Positions 7,283-15,380 are shown, counted from the stretch's first letter. The stretch is 64,000 nucleotides of DNA from Ruminococcaceae bacterium P7 (GCA_900100595.1 FMUA01000010.1:62001-126000); one strand, 5' to 3'. Numbers and translations: made by a program. Notes: generated by a model not told the origin, from the sequence alone.

Positions 7283-9010
7283 ATGGAATACAGTTTGTTT
7301 TATCCGCCGAACGCGGAGAAAAGGGTTCAAAAGCTGACAGCCGAGAGCATCAACGATTTATCGATCGATTTTCTGCTCAATGCGCTGACCGAAAACCGCA
7401 ATGAGCGCGACCATATGCGCAAGCTGATGACCTGCGTCACCGACGATCCCGATGTCATCCGCTACCGCTGCGATGTGTTTGAGGATTTTCTGCGGTTTCC
7501 CGAGCTGCGCAGCGCGATGGAGGAATTGGTTGTCGAGCTTGCGGAACTGCGCGATCTGGAAAAATTCCAGAAGGATCAGGACAGCTCTGCGTTCTGGTCG
7601 CTCGTCAATCGTCTGAGAGAGGTCGACGAGTATGTGCGGTGCATCTCCATGCTCAAGGAGATACTTGACAATCTGGATATCCGCTCGGAGGGCATGCTCA
7701 CGCTGAGAAAGCTGGTGACGGATATCTCCGCAGAGAGCGGTTTTCCCGAGCTGAGAGCGGATATCGACGAAACAATGGATAAGGTCAGACGGCTCAAAAG
7801 CATCACCATCGGCGTCAATCTCGACGATATGCTGCGCCCGAAATCAGCGGGCGTCATCTCACTCAACGACGCGGAATTCAAGGAGTCTGGTCTGATGCGA
7901 CGTTTCATGAACTTCGCCGACAAGAAGAGCGAGCTGCATCACGGCACCAACGTCAGCGGCATCCGCAACTTCCATCCCGCAACACCGCTCACACCCGTCA
8001 ATTTCGTGCAAAAGGCAGAGATGAACAGCAATCTGACCGGCGCCCAAATCCGCACATCAACCGTCACAGGTGCGGATTCTCTCTCAAATGCCATAAAGGA
8101 CACCGTCACTAACATCATGAAGCAGACGGTCAACGACGTCAAGAATACCATCAAGCGCTATGTCAACATCAGCGGCTATATGCTGATCAATCTGCTGCCC
8201 GAGGTTCTGTTTTACATCCGCTGGGCAGAGCTGATGGACAAAATCATCGCGTCGGGCATGCCGCTTTGCAAGCCGGAGATTTTGCCTCCGGAACAGCGAG
8301 ATTGTTCTTTTAAGGAATTATACAATCTCAAGCTCGCTATCAATAAGGCAAACGGTGAAGAATTGAGCATCATCACTAACGATATCGACTTCAACGACGA
8401 GATGCGCATTTTTATTCTCACCGGTCCCAACCGCGGCGGTAAAACCATCTTCACTCAGGCGTGGGGACTCGCGATGCTGCTTGCGCAGCTGGGCATCTAT
8501 GTACCGGCGTCAAAGGCGGCGATCAGCCCGTGTGACAATATTTTCACGCACTTTCCCGCCGATGAAAACGATACGGTCGACCTCGGCAGACTGGGTGAGG
8601 AGAGCAAACGTCTTTCGGAGATTTTCAAGCAGGCTACCGAGCGCAGCGTGATGCTGCTCAACGAAAGTCTTGCCACGACGAGCGTCACGGAAGGTCTGTT
8701 CATTGCCAAGGACGTCGTCAAAGCAATGCGCTACATGGGCGTGAGGTGCATTTTCAATACACATATGCACGACCTTGCGCGCAGCGTAGACGAGCTGAAC
8801 GCGGAAATTGAAGGCAAAAGCGCTGCTGCCAGCCTTGTAACGGGCGTGCATGACGGCGAACGCAGCTTCAAGGTCAGCCTTCTGCCGCCGCAGGGCATCA
8901 GCTACGCAAAGGACATCGCACTCAAATACGGCGTATCCTTCGCACAGATCAAAGAAAGCATCGACAGCAGGGCAGGGGAAGCTTCCGCAGAACAGACAGA
9001 GGAAGCGTAA
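7283..9010 (+). CDS. MutS-family ATPase (non-MutS1)
   Basis: 575 residues. The C-terminal third is a MutS-type ABC ATPase: Walker A LTGPNRGGKTIFTQA (near residue 380), LGRLGEESKRLSEIF, Walker B-like VMLLNESLATTS, and the signature-like CIFNTHMHDLARSV. Upstream is a helical core (residues about 50-330) resembling the MutS lever/clamp helices. The N-terminal mismatch-reading domain of MutS1 (FxE motif) is missing, as is the Smr domain of MutS2, so this is neither housekeeping mismatch repair nor MutS2. The Walker B acidic pair is NE rather than DE. ATG 7283 has AGGAGG at 6 nt spacing. The gene is followed after 16 bp by an amidohydrolase with no promoter between. A DNA-structure-related role is an inference from the fold. 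Confidence 0.8.
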   Translation: MEYSLFYPPNAEKRVQKLTAESINDLSIDFLLNALTENRNERDHMRKLMTCVTDDPDVIRYRCDVFEDFLRFPELRSAMEELVVELAELRDLEKFQKDQDSSAFWSLVNRLREVDEYVRCISMLKEILDNLDIRSEGMLTLRKLVTDISAESGFPELRADIDETMDKVRRLKSITIGVNLDDMLRPKSAGVISLNDAEFKESGLMRRFMNFADKKSELHHGTNVSGIRNFHPATPLTPVNFVQKAEMNSNLTGAQIRTSTVTGADSLSNAIKDTVTNIMKQTVNDVKNTIKRYVNISGYMLINLLPEVLFYIRWAELMDKIIASGMPLCKPEILPPEQRDCSFKELYNLKLAINKANGEELSIITNDIDFNDEMRIFILTGPNRGGKTIFTQAWGLAMLLAQLGIYVPASKAAISPCDNIFTHFPADENDTVDLGRLGEESKRLSEIFKQATERSVMLLNESLATTSVTEGLFIAKDVVKAMRYMGVRCIFNTHMHDLARSVDELNAEIEGKSAAASLVTGVHDGERSFKVSLLPPQGISYAKDIALKYGVSFAQIKESIDSRAGEASAEQTEEA

Positions 9011-9026
9011 TATTCAGGGGGTTATT

Positions 9027-9827
9027 TTGGTTATTGATTTTCACACGCACACCTTTCCCGATTCCATCGCGGAAAAGGCTGTAGCACATCTTTCAAGGGT
9101 CGGACACACAGCGGCTTTCATGGACGCCAAACGCGACACCTTGGTGCAGTCCATGAAGGAGAATCACATCGATATCAGCGTGGTGCTTCCCGTCGCTACC
9201 GCGCCGACACAGGTCAGCGGAATCAACGCGCTGTCCGCAAAAATCAACGGCAGAGACGGAGTGTACTACGCGGGTGCGGTTCATCCCGACTGCGGGAACA
9301 TTGACGAAACACTTGACTTCATCAAAGCAAACGGATTGTTCGGAATCAAGCTCCATCCCGACTATCAGGGCGTTCATTTTGACGACGTGCGTTACCTGCG
9401 CATTATGGAGGCGGCGGCAAAGCGCGGATTGTATATTATCACACACGCCGGCATTGATATCGCTTACCGCGACCACGTCCACTGCACGCCCGACATGGTG
9501 CTGCACGCACTCGACGCGTTGGGCGGTATCATCGATAACAAGCTGATTCTCGCGCATATGGGAGGCTATGAGCTGCCTGACGAGGTACTTGAGAAGCTGT
9601 GCGGAAAGCCTGTCCTGATGGACACCGCGGCGGTACTCGACCTTTATCCCGAAAAATGCGCGGAAATCATCCGCAGTCATGGCGCAAAGCGCGTTTTGTT
9701 CGCAACAGATTCCCCGTGGAGAAGTCAGAAACAGTTTGTCGAATTACTCTGCTCGCTGCCGCTGAAAGAGGAAGAAAAGGAAAATATCCTGCATAAAAAC
9801 GCGGAAAGCATCCTGTTCGCAAACTGA
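9027..9827 (+). CDS. Amidohydrolase-family (TatD/PHP-like) metal-dependent hydrolase
   Basis: 266 residues. The TIM-barrel metal site is visible as IDFHTHTFPDS (HxH at residues 5-7), GIKLHPDYQG (Lys/His near residue 115), IITHAGIDI (His near 145), LILAHMGGYE (His near 175) and the closing Asp in VLFATDSPW (near 230). These are the metal and base positions of the amidohydrolase_2 / TatD-like superfamily. The substrate is not predictable. No ATG fits: the TTG at 9027 has AGGGGG 5 nt upstream and produces a start exactly at the first beta strand, so I chose it. The gene sits 16 bp after the MutS-like gene and is probably co-transcribed with it. There is no signal peptide, so it is cytosolic. Confidence 0.75.
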   Translation: MVIDFHTHTFPDSIAEKAVAHLSRVGHTAAFMDAKRDTLVQSMKENHIDISVVLPVATAPTQVSGINALSAKINGRDGVYYAGAVHPDCGNIDETLDFIKANGLFGIKLHPDYQGVHFDDVRYLRIMEAAAKRGLYIITHAGIDIAYRDHVHCTPDMVLHALDALGGIIDNKLILAHMGGYELPDEVLEKLCGKPVLMDTAAVLDLYPEKCAEIIRSHGAKRVLFATDSPWRSQKQFVELLCSLPLKEEEKENILHKNAESILFAN

Positions 9828-9854
9828 AAACTGCGTGAAAAATGCGGCTTTTAC

Positions 9855-9882
9855 TTGCTTTTTTGCCAAAATCCGTTATAAT
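9855..9882 (+). promoter_or_regulatory. SigA-type promoter of the Asn-rich lipoprotein
   Basis: TTGCTT (9855-9860), 16 bp spacer, TATAAT (9877-9882). An 11 bp inverted repeat begins at the next base. Confidence 0.6.
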
Positions 9883-9918
9883 AGAATCAATCTCGCACAG
9901 TATCGGCAGATTGATTCT
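9883..9918 (+). promoter_or_regulatory. Perfect 11-14-11 inverted repeat at the transcript start
   Basis: AGAATCAATCT (9883-9893) and AGATTGATTCT (9908-9918) are exact reverse complements separated by 14 nt. The element starts right after the -10 box, so it covers the transcription start and the first bases of the leader. It could be a repressor operator or a 5' stabilising hairpin. The ribosome site at about 9927 is outside it. Confidence 0.55.
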
Positions 9919-9938
9919 CAAAAGTTAGGAGTCAGTAT

Positions 9939-10517
9939 ATGAAAAAAATCATCAGTGTAATCATCGCAGGGGCTTTGGCTGCATCCCTGTGTCTGGCGTT
10001 TGCGGGCTGCGGCGGCTCCAAGGGCACCGAGATGCCCACGGCATCCACTACTATTGCTCCGACTACCAAACCCTCCGCCAGCGTTCCGACGACAAGAGCA
10101 GCGAATCCCAACAATAACGCGGCGGTATACAATAACGCAAACAATAACGCAAACAATAACGATAACAATAACGATAACATAAACAACGATACACAGGAAT
10201 CACAGGTTCAGGACAGCCAGAGCAGTCAGGCAGAGCAGCAAAGCTCGCAAAGCAATCAGAACGCGAATCAGAATCCAAACAATCAGTCGTCCTATGAAAA
10301 TTCCGCTCCGGGCGGAGACGCTGCCATTCAGGGCGAACAGGCGGCAATCAACGCTGTGCTGGATTATTCGGGCTATGACAATGTTGTTGACAGCGATATT
10401 CTCGTGGAGAACGGTCAGGAGCCTTATTACAAAATCAGCGCCGAGGACTTTGATACAGGAAACGTCAATACATATTATGTATACGGCGACGGCACGGTTG
10501 TCCCTGCGGGCGACTGA
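9939..10517 (+). CDS. Asn/Ser/Gln-rich lipoprotein with small C-terminal domain
   Basis: 192 residues. A lipoprotein signal peptide ends in the lipobox LAFAGC (Cys near residue 24). A Thr/Pro segment (TTIAPTTKPSASVPTT) is followed by an Asn-rich stretch of NNA/NND triplets at residues about 64-85, then a Gln/Ser-rich linker. The last 60 residues (INAVLDYSGYDN to DGTVVPAGD) form a compact domain that resembles a single PepSY-type repeat, such as YYKISAEDFDTGNVNTYYVY. The linker would extend the domain away from the membrane through the wall. The function is not known. ATG 9939 has TTAGGAG upstream. It is a single-gene unit with its own promoter, inverted repeat and terminator. Confidence 0.65.
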   Translation: MKKIISVIIAGALAASLCLAFAGCGGSKGTEMPTASTTIAPTTKPSASVPTTRAANPNNNAAVYNNANNNANNNDNNNDNINNDTQESQVQDSQSSQAEQQSSQSNQNANQNPNNQSSYENSAPGGDAAIQGEQAAINAVLDYSGYDNVVDSDILVENGQEPYYKISAEDFDTGNVNTYYVYGDGTVVPAGD

Positions 10518-10528
10518 TATAAAACGAA

Positions 10529-10560
10529 AAACATCGCTTCCGCGATGTTTTTTATTTTTT
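10529..10560 (+). terminator. Intrinsic terminator after the Asn-rich lipoprotein
   Basis: AAACATCGC (10529-10537), loop TTCC, GCGATGTTT (10542-10550), then TTTATTTTTT. Confidence 0.9.
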
Positions 10561-10586
10561 AAAAAATATTTTAGATTAATAAGAAT

Positions 10587-10619
10587 TTTAAGTTTCATTT
10601 AAGCTATCGCGTTTATACT
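10587..10619 (+). promoter_or_regulatory. Activator-type promoter with TTTAAG direct repeats
   Basis: TTTAAG occurs at 10587-10592 and 10598-10603, exactly 11 bp apart, ending 10 bp before a TATACT -10 box (10614-10619). There is no recognisable -35 at the expected place. Direct repeats of 11 bp that replace the -35 are typical of OmpR/PhoB-type response-regulator activation. Confidence 0.45.
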
Positions 10620-10666
10620 GAAGGCACAGTAAAGATAATACTGATGAAACAAAAACGGAGGTTTTT

Positions 10667-11980
10667 ATGATGTTAAAAAAGATTACAGCCATTGCTATGA
10701 TAGCCATTCTTGCTTCTTCTCTTGTAGCTTGCAATACAGCAGCAAACACCGACACTTCTTCCTCACAGACCGTGACGGCTTCTCAAAGCTCCCAGAGCTC
10801 ACAGGCTTCATCATCAGGTACGACCGCTGAAAACGCGGCAAAGAGCGATTCCTCGCAGGACACGGTGCTCACAAACGCGAATGTGACCTCAACAGGCAAA
10901 ATTGACGCGACCGACCTCTTTTCCAAGAGAGATCTGACACAAACGGCAGATCTGAGCAATGCCGAAACCATCACACTCAGCGACGGTCAGAATGTCAGCA
11001 TCACCAAAGAAGGCGTGTATGTCATCAGCGGTTCCGCGAAAAACGTCACCATCACCGTTGAAGCGGCGGACGACGCGAAGGTACAGCTGGTACTGGACGG
11101 CGTCAGCGTTACCAACACCGATACACCTGTCATTTACGTCAAGAACGCGGATAAGGTCTTTGTCACCACACTGGGCGACAACAATCTCAGCGTCACAGGC
11201 AGCTTCACCGCAGACGGAAGCACCAACACCGACGCGGTCATTTTCTCCAAGGATGACCTCGTACTCAACGGCACAGGCACACTCACCATCAGCTCCACCG
11301 ACAACGGCATCTCCTGTAAGGACGACATCAAAATCACGGGAGGTACCATCACGATCGACTGTACCTCCGACGCGATCGAAGCAAACGACTCCATCAGCAT
11401 CGCGGCAGGCACTATCAACATCTCCAGCAAAAAGGACGGTCTGCACGCGGAGGACAGCGACGACAACACCAAGGGTTCAATCTATATCTGCGGCGGCACA
11501 TTTACCATCAACGCATCAGACGACGCGATCCACGCGGAAACCGTAGCACAGATCGACGACGGCGCCTTCGACCTCACTGCGGCGGAATGTATCGAAGCGA
11601 CCTACGTCCAGATCAACGGCGGCACTGTCAACATTTCCTCCTCCGATGACGGCATCAACGCGGCGCATAAGTCCGACGCCTATGAGGTCGCGGTCGAAAT
11701 CACGGGCGGCTATATCACTATCAAAATGGGTGCGGGCGATACCGACGGCATTGACTCCAACGGCAATCTCTATATCAGCGGCGGCACCATCGACGTCACG
11801 GCGCAGTCACCCTTCGATTATGACGGTCAGGCGACCCACACAGGCGGTACGCTTATCGTCAACGGCACCGAGACAAATGAAATCACAAATCAGATGATGG
11901 GCGGCGGCATGCGCGGCGGTCAGGGCGGAATGCCGGGCGGCAACCGCGGCAACATGCAGGATATGCCTCAGATGAGATAA
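10667..11980 (+). CDS. Cthe_2159-like carbohydrate-binding beta-helix lipoprotein
   Basis: 437 residues. A lipoprotein signal ends in SSLVAC. A Ser/Thr linker follows to about residue 70, then repeated beta-helix rungs rich in Asp, Gly and Ser: VSITKEGVYVISGSAKNVTI, DAVIFSKDDLVLNGTGTL, STDNGISCKDDIKITGGTI, SDDAIHAETV, SDDGINAAHKS and DGIDSNGNLYISGGTI. This is the pattern of the Cthe_2159 family (Pfam family named after it), calcium-binding right-handed beta-helix proteins reported to bind cellulose and polygalacturonate. The C-terminus is a Gly/Met/Arg-rich tail (MGGGMRGGQGG). Two ATGs (10667, 10670) are equally plausible behind GGAGG. It is probably exposed on the cell surface, where it fits with the dockerin-bearing galactanase at the left edge. 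Control by a response regulator is inferred from the promoter. Confidence 0.8.
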   Translation: MMLKKITAIAMIAILASSLVACNTAANTDTSSSQTVTASQSSQSSQASSSGTTAENAAKSDSSQDTVLTNANVTSTGKIDATDLFSKRDLTQTADLSNAETITLSDGQNVSITKEGVYVISGSAKNVTITVEAADDAKVQLVLDGVSVTNTDTPVIYVKNADKVFVTTLGDNNLSVTGSFTADGSTNTDAVIFSKDDLVLNGTGTLTISSTDNGISCKDDIKITGGTITIDCTSDAIEANDSISIAAGTINISSKKDGLHAEDSDDNTKGSIYICGGTFTINASDDAIHAETVAQIDDGAFDLTAAECIEATYVQINGGTVNISSSDDGINAAHKSDAYEVAVEITGGYITIKMGAGDTDGIDSNGNLYISGGTIDVTAQSPFDYDGQATHTGGTLIVNGTETNEITNQMMGGGMRGGQGGMPGGNRGNMQDMPQMR

Positions 11981-12007
11981 TCACCACCATTAGATAACCT
12001 ACTCAAA

Positions 12008-12047
12008 AAGACCTGCGGGAAGTTCAAATGAGCTTCCCGCAGGTCTT
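12008..12047. terminator. Bidirectional terminator, 15 bp perfect stem
   Basis: AAGACCTGCGGGAAG (12008-12022) and CTTCCCGCAGGTCTT (12033-12047) pair perfectly. On the minus strand the stem ends in TTTTT, so it mainly terminates the pyridoxamine kinase gene; on the plus strand a weaker TTGTATATATAT follows. Confidence 0.85.
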
Positions 12048-12066
12048 GTATATATATAATAGATAT

Positions 12067-12897
12067 TTATTCGTTAATCATCTGAATCAAATGGGGGAGA
12101 GCCAGCTCGAAATCAACGCCGTACCATGCGCCGCTGTCGCTGTCCTTGGTGATGCGGATGCTCTCCGCCGTGAACTCGGCGGCAATGCGGATGCTGTCCT
12201 CGATGCTCTTTCCGCGAACCAGCGCCCCTGTGAAGGCGGAGCTGAAAATGTCGCCTGTGCCGTGATAAGCGGCGTCGATTTTCTCCTGAACGTAGCTGTA
12301 ATACTCCTTCGTTTCACTGTCATAAAGCAGAACGCCGTAATGTCCGTCAAAGTTCGCGCCTGTCAGAACGACCTTCTTGGCGCCCTGAGCGGCGAGCTTC
12401 TCGACAACCTCCTTCGCAAACGCCTCATCATAGGTTTCGCGGTAGGGCGTACCCGTCAGATAGCATGCCTCCGTGATGTTCGGCAGCGCAATGTCCGCGA
12501 CCGCGCAGAGCTTTGCCATTTCCTTGGGGAAATTCTCGTCGAAGGCGGGATAGAGCTTGCCGTTGTCCGCCATCGCGGGGTCAACAATCACAAGACTCTT
12601 GTCATTTTTCAAATCCTCAATCAGACGGATAACCTTGTCGATCTGCGCTGCGGACGCAAGGTAGCCCGTATAGAAAGCGTCAAAGCTGAGTCCCTCGCTT
12701 TTCCAGTGGTTGGCAATCGGAAGGATCTGGTCGTCAAGATCCTTGCAGGTGAAATTCTTGAACATGGTATGGGTGGAAAGCACAGCGGTCGGGATGATCG
12801 CAGCCTCCACGCCTGTAGCGGAAATGATGGGAAGCGCAACGGTCAGCGAGCACTTGCCCACACAGGAAATGTCTTGAATCGTAACAATTTTCTTCAT
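12067..12897 (-). CDS. Pyridoxamine/pyridoxal kinase (PdxY-like)
   Basis: 276 residues, ribokinase-like fold. Features include the N-terminal IQDISCVGKCSLTVALPIIS (substrate pocket), TAVLSTHTMFKNF, the central LVIVDPAMADNGKLY (conserved D-P-x-M-x-D), ALPNITEACYLTG, and the phosphate/base region AYHGTGDIFSSAFTG, where GTGD supplies the catalytic Asp. This order is that of PdxY/PdxK enzymes, which phosphorylate B6 vitamers with ATP for PLP salvage. ATG 12897 has AAAGGAGG upstream. It is monocistronic, with a promoter at 12924-12951 and a strong terminator, and diverges from the SGNH lipoprotein gene. Specificity for pyridoxal or pyridoxamine cannot be read from the sequence. Confidence 0.88.
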   Translation of the reverse strand: MKKIVTIQDISCVGKCSLTVALPIISATGVEAAIIPTAVLSTHTMFKNFTCKDLDDQILPIANHWKSEGLSFDAFYTGYLASAAQIDKVIRLIEDLKNDKSLVIVDPAMADNGKLYPAFDENFPKEMAKLCAVADIALPNITEACYLTGTPYRETYDEAFAKEVVEKLAAQGAKKVVLTGANFDGHYGVLLYDSETKEYYSYVQEKIDAAYHGTGDIFSSAFTGALVRGKSIEDSIRIAAEFTAESIRITKDSDSGAWYGVDFELALPHLIQMINE

Positions 12898-12923
12898 GGA
12901 AATACCTCCTTTGGTATGGCTGT

Positions 12924-12951
12924 ATTCTACCACACAGACTGTACTTTGCAA
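12924..12951 (-). promoter_or_regulatory. SigA-type promoter of the pyridoxamine kinase gene
   Basis: Minus-strand TTGCAA (12946-12951), 16 bp spacer, TAGAAT (12924-12929). Confidence 0.5.
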
Positions 12952-13001
12952 AATGCACAGTTATCACAAATAATTCGTGTACAGTTTGCTTTGTGAAAAA
13001 G

Positions 13002-13037
13002 AATTGTAAATATTTGCGGGAATCATTATTTACAATT
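13002..13037 (+). promoter_or_regulatory. Perfect 11-14-11 inverted repeat over the SGNH promoter
   Basis: AATTGTAAATA (13002-13012) and TATTTACAATT (13027-13037) are exact reverse complements with a 14 nt spacer. The right arm covers the -35 box of the SGNH gene, a good place for a repressor. Confidence 0.5.
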
Positions 13038-13057
13038 ACCAAAAGCTGTGATATAAT
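13029..13057 (+). promoter_or_regulatory. SigA promoter of the SGNH/DUF4358 operon
   Basis: TTTACA (13029-13034), 17 bp spacer, TATAAT (13052-13057). Confidence 0.65.
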
Positions 13058-13106
13058 TTCAGAATAGAAACTTATATTCATCAGTCATTTGGGAGAGTAT
13101 AACAAT

Positions 13107-13859
13107 ATGAAACGAATTCTGACTGTCCTTTTGATACTGACCTTTCTGTTTTGTTCGGGCTGCTGCGGCGGCAAAAAAGCAATGATCATGCCAACCGCCG
13201 CGGAAACCTCCGCTGTTCAGGCGCTCAGCTACAGCGACGTTCACGCGCCCGTTGACGCAAAATGGTTTGACGACGCGGTTCTTGTGGGCGACAGCGTCAC
13301 ACTCAAGCTCAGCTATTATTGTGAAGCCCATCCTGAAGCGCTGGGACAGGCGCAGTTCTTCTGCGCGGGCAGTCTCGGCTATACAAACGCCCTGTGGGAC
13401 CTCGACAGAGCAGACGCGGTTCATCCTTATTTCAAGGGAGCTACCCATCTAACGGAGGAATGTGCGGAGCAGACCGGAGCCAGCAAGGCGTTCATCATGC
13501 TGGGCATGAATGATATCGGCTTGTACGGCACGGACGGCGCGCTCCAGAGCGCAAAGACGCTGATCGGCAATATTCTCAGACGCTCGCCGAACGTATTGCT
13601 TTACATTCAATCCACTACGCCGATTCTGACGGGACACGAAAGCGGCACCTTTACCAACGAAAACGTCCGACTTTTCAACAAGAGTCTGGAGGAATACTGC
13701 AGGTCACAAGGCTATAAATATCTGGATATCAATTCGCAGCTCGCGGATGAAAAGGGTTACCTCAAACCCGAATATTGCAGCGACCCCGATGCGCAGGGCA
13801 TTCATTTCACGGATGAGGCCTGCCGGATTTGGGCTGACTATCTGAAGAATAATGTGTAA
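13107..13859 (+). CDS. SGNH/GDSL-family lipoprotein hydrolase
   Basis: 250 residues. A lipoprotein signal ends in the lipobox LFCSGC. The SGNH blocks are present: block I VLVGDSVTLK (nucleophile Ser near residue 61), block II Gly in AGSLGYTNALW, block III FIMLGMNDIGLYG (Asn), and block V GIHFTDEACRIW (catalytic His). This makes it an active-looking esterase or O-acyl hydrolase outside the cell membrane. Proteins of this type in Clostridia often accompany polysaccharide O-acetylation genes and DUF4358 lipoproteins, and a DUF4358 lipoprotein follows here after 11 bp. ATG 13107 has GGGAGAG upstream. Transcription may be repressed through the inverted repeat over its -35. The natural substrate, probably an acylated wall polymer, is an inference. 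Confidence 0.8.
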   Translation: MKRILTVLLILTFLFCSGCCGGKKAMIMPTAAETSAVQALSYSDVHAPVDAKWFDDAVLVGDSVTLKLSYYCEAHPEALGQAQFFCAGSLGYTNALWDLDRADAVHPYFKGATHLTEECAEQTGASKAFIMLGMNDIGLYGTDGALQSAKTLIGNILRRSPNVLLYIQSTTPILTGHESGTFTNENVRLFNKSLEEYCRSQGYKYLDINSQLADEKGYLKPEYCSDPDAQGIHFTDEACRIWADYLKNNV

Positions 13860-13870
13860 GGAGAAAGAAA

Positions 13871-14344
13871 ATGAAAAAGGTTACATCGATTTTAGCAGCG
13901 GCACTCGTACTCGCTATCATGCTCTGCGCCTGCGGCGGCGCAAAGGGCAACGGGAAAAAGCTCAGCGAGGTTTACAGCGCCGTTAAATCACAGGTCACAC
14001 TGTCCGATATGAACGAATTCACTGACGTCAAGTCGCTTGACCGTTTCTACGGCATCTCCGCCGAATCCGTTGAGGATTTCGCCGGCGGCGTCAATAACTC
14101 GGGCGTCAACATGGAAGAAATCGTTCTCGTCAAGGCGAAGGATGACAATGCCGCGGCAAGCGTGGAAACCGCACTCAACAACCGCAAGCAGGCAAAATAC
14201 AACGAAAACAAGAACTACAATCCCGAGCAGGCGGAAATGATTGAAAAGTGCGCCGTAACACGCGACGGCGTCTATGTCGCGATGATCCTTTCACCTAACG
14301 CCGCACAGATCACATCCATCTACAAGTCAGAGCTGGGACTTTGA
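13871..14344 (+). CDS. DUF4358 lipoprotein (first copy)
   Basis: 157 residues. A signal peptide ends with lipobox IMLCAC (Cys near residue 20). The mature part has the DUF4358 layout: KLSEVYSAVKSQVTLSDMNE, a short LDRFYGISAESVEDFAGGV, MEEIVLVKAKDDNAAASVET, a helical region, and a closing VYVAMILSPNAAQI strand. The role of the family is unknown, but it recurs beside SGNH esterases in Clostridia, as here, 11 bp after one. AAGGAG precedes ATG 13871. A paralogue with the same layout lies at 15381. It is most likely an accessory protein for the neighbouring esterase, anchored on the outer face of the membrane. Confidence 0.75.
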   Translation: MKKVTSILAAALVLAIMLCACGGAKGNGKKLSEVYSAVKSQVTLSDMNEFTDVKSLDRFYGISAESVEDFAGGVNNSGVNMEEIVLVKAKDDNAAASVETALNNRKQAKYNENKNYNPEQAEMIEKCAVTRDGVYVAMILSPNAAQITSIYKSELGL

Positions 14345-14352
14345 TTGCAATA

Positions 14353-14384
14353 CAGCGGTTGGCACTTGCCGACCGTTGTTTTTT
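14353..14384 (+). terminator. Intrinsic terminator after the SGNH/DUF4358 pair
   Basis: CAGCGGTTGGCA (14353-14364) pairs with TGCCGACCGTTG (14367-14378, two G-U pairs), then six Ts. Confidence 0.8.
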
Positions 14385-14408
14385 GCCGGCACAAAACAGG
14401 AGAACGAT

Positions 14409-15308
14409 ATGAACGCATTACTGATCATCAATCCCGCTTCGGGACGCAATCTGATCGGCGACTACGTGGACGACATTCTATCCCTGCTGCGGAAGAAAGG
14501 CTTTCAAACGGAGGTCTGTGAGACCCGTCGCAAGGATGACGCAAAATACTTTGCCAAAGAAAAAGGGGAGAGCTGCGACCTGATTGTCTGCTGCGGAGGA
14601 GACGGTACGCTCAGCGAGGTGACGAACGGCGTCGCCGAATTGCATCGCCGTCCTGCGATCGGCTATATTCCCACAGGCACCACCAACGACTTCTCTAAGA
14701 ACATGGGTCTGTCGACGGATATTCTGCAATCCATCATCGACCTCAATCACGGCTCTCCGAGGGAGCTGGATATCGGCAAATTCGGCAGCAAATATTTTAT
14801 TTATGTCGCCTCCTTCGGACTGTTCGCGGAAAGCTCCTACGCCACACCGCAAAACCTAAAAAAACGGCTGGGTCATCTGGCGTACGTCATCACGGGCACG
14901 AAGGAGCTGTTGAATCTGCGTTCTTACCACGTCAAAGTGACGGATGACAGCGGCAACACCTATGAGGACGAATACATTTACGGCTCCGTGAGCAATTCCA
15001 CCTCCATCGGCGGACTGATGCGCTTCGACGACGCGCTCGTCGATTTGCAGGACGGTCTGCACGAGGTCGTGCTGATTCGCCGTCCGAAAAGCATCGCGGA
15101 ATTCAACGACGCTGCCAGAGCGATCCTCAGCGGCAAAAACGATTCCGCGCTGATAACGGTATTCAGCGCACGCGAGGTTTCTTTCGAAAGTGAAACGCCG
15201 ATCGACTGGTCGCTTGACGGGGAGCATGAGCACACCGGACAAACCGTGACTGTGCGGAATATCAGCCGCGCGATCAAACTGTTTTTTCCGAAATCCGCCT
15301 CAAAATAA
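14409..15308 (+). CDS. Diacylglycerol kinase-family lipid kinase
   Basis: 299 residues. The N-terminal domain has ALLIINPASGRN and the ATP-binding CCGGDGTLSEVTNG (GGDGT near residue 62), with PTGTTNDFSKNMG next. The C-terminal half is a beta-sandwich with SIGGLMRFDDALVDLQDG and the final DWSLDGEHEHTG. This is the DagK/YegS/BmrU family, soluble or peripheral enzymes that phosphorylate diacylglycerol or related lipids. In Gram-positive bacteria the role is to recycle diacylglycerol released by lipoteichoic acid and other glycerolipid modifications. ATG 14409 has AGGAG upstream. It sits after a terminator and may depend on read-through. Its position between two DUF4358 lipoproteins links it to the envelope. 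Confidence 0.85.
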   Translation: MNALLIINPASGRNLIGDYVDDILSLLRKKGFQTEVCETRRKDDAKYFAKEKGESCDLIVCCGGDGTLSEVTNGVAELHRRPAIGYIPTGTTNDFSKNMGLSTDILQSIIDLNHGSPRELDIGKFGSKYFIYVASFGLFAESSYATPQNLKKRLGHLAYVITGTKELLNLRSYHVKVTDDSGNTYEDEYIYGSVSNSTSIGGLMRFDDALVDLQDGLHEVVLIRRPKSIAEFNDAARAILSGKNDSALITVFSAREVSFESETPIDWSLDGEHEHTGQTVTVRNISRAIKLFFPKSASK

Positions 15309-15318
15309 GACAAAGTTA

Positions 15319-15346
15319 TTGACATCCGCAGAAAATATACTATAAT
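15319..15346 (+). promoter_or_regulatory. SigA promoter of the second DUF4358 gene
   Basis: TTGACA (15319-15324), 16 bp spacer, TATAAT (15341-15346). Confidence 0.7.
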
Positions 15347-15380
15347 AATGAAGTAAATAAAATTGAGAAGGAGTACCAAA

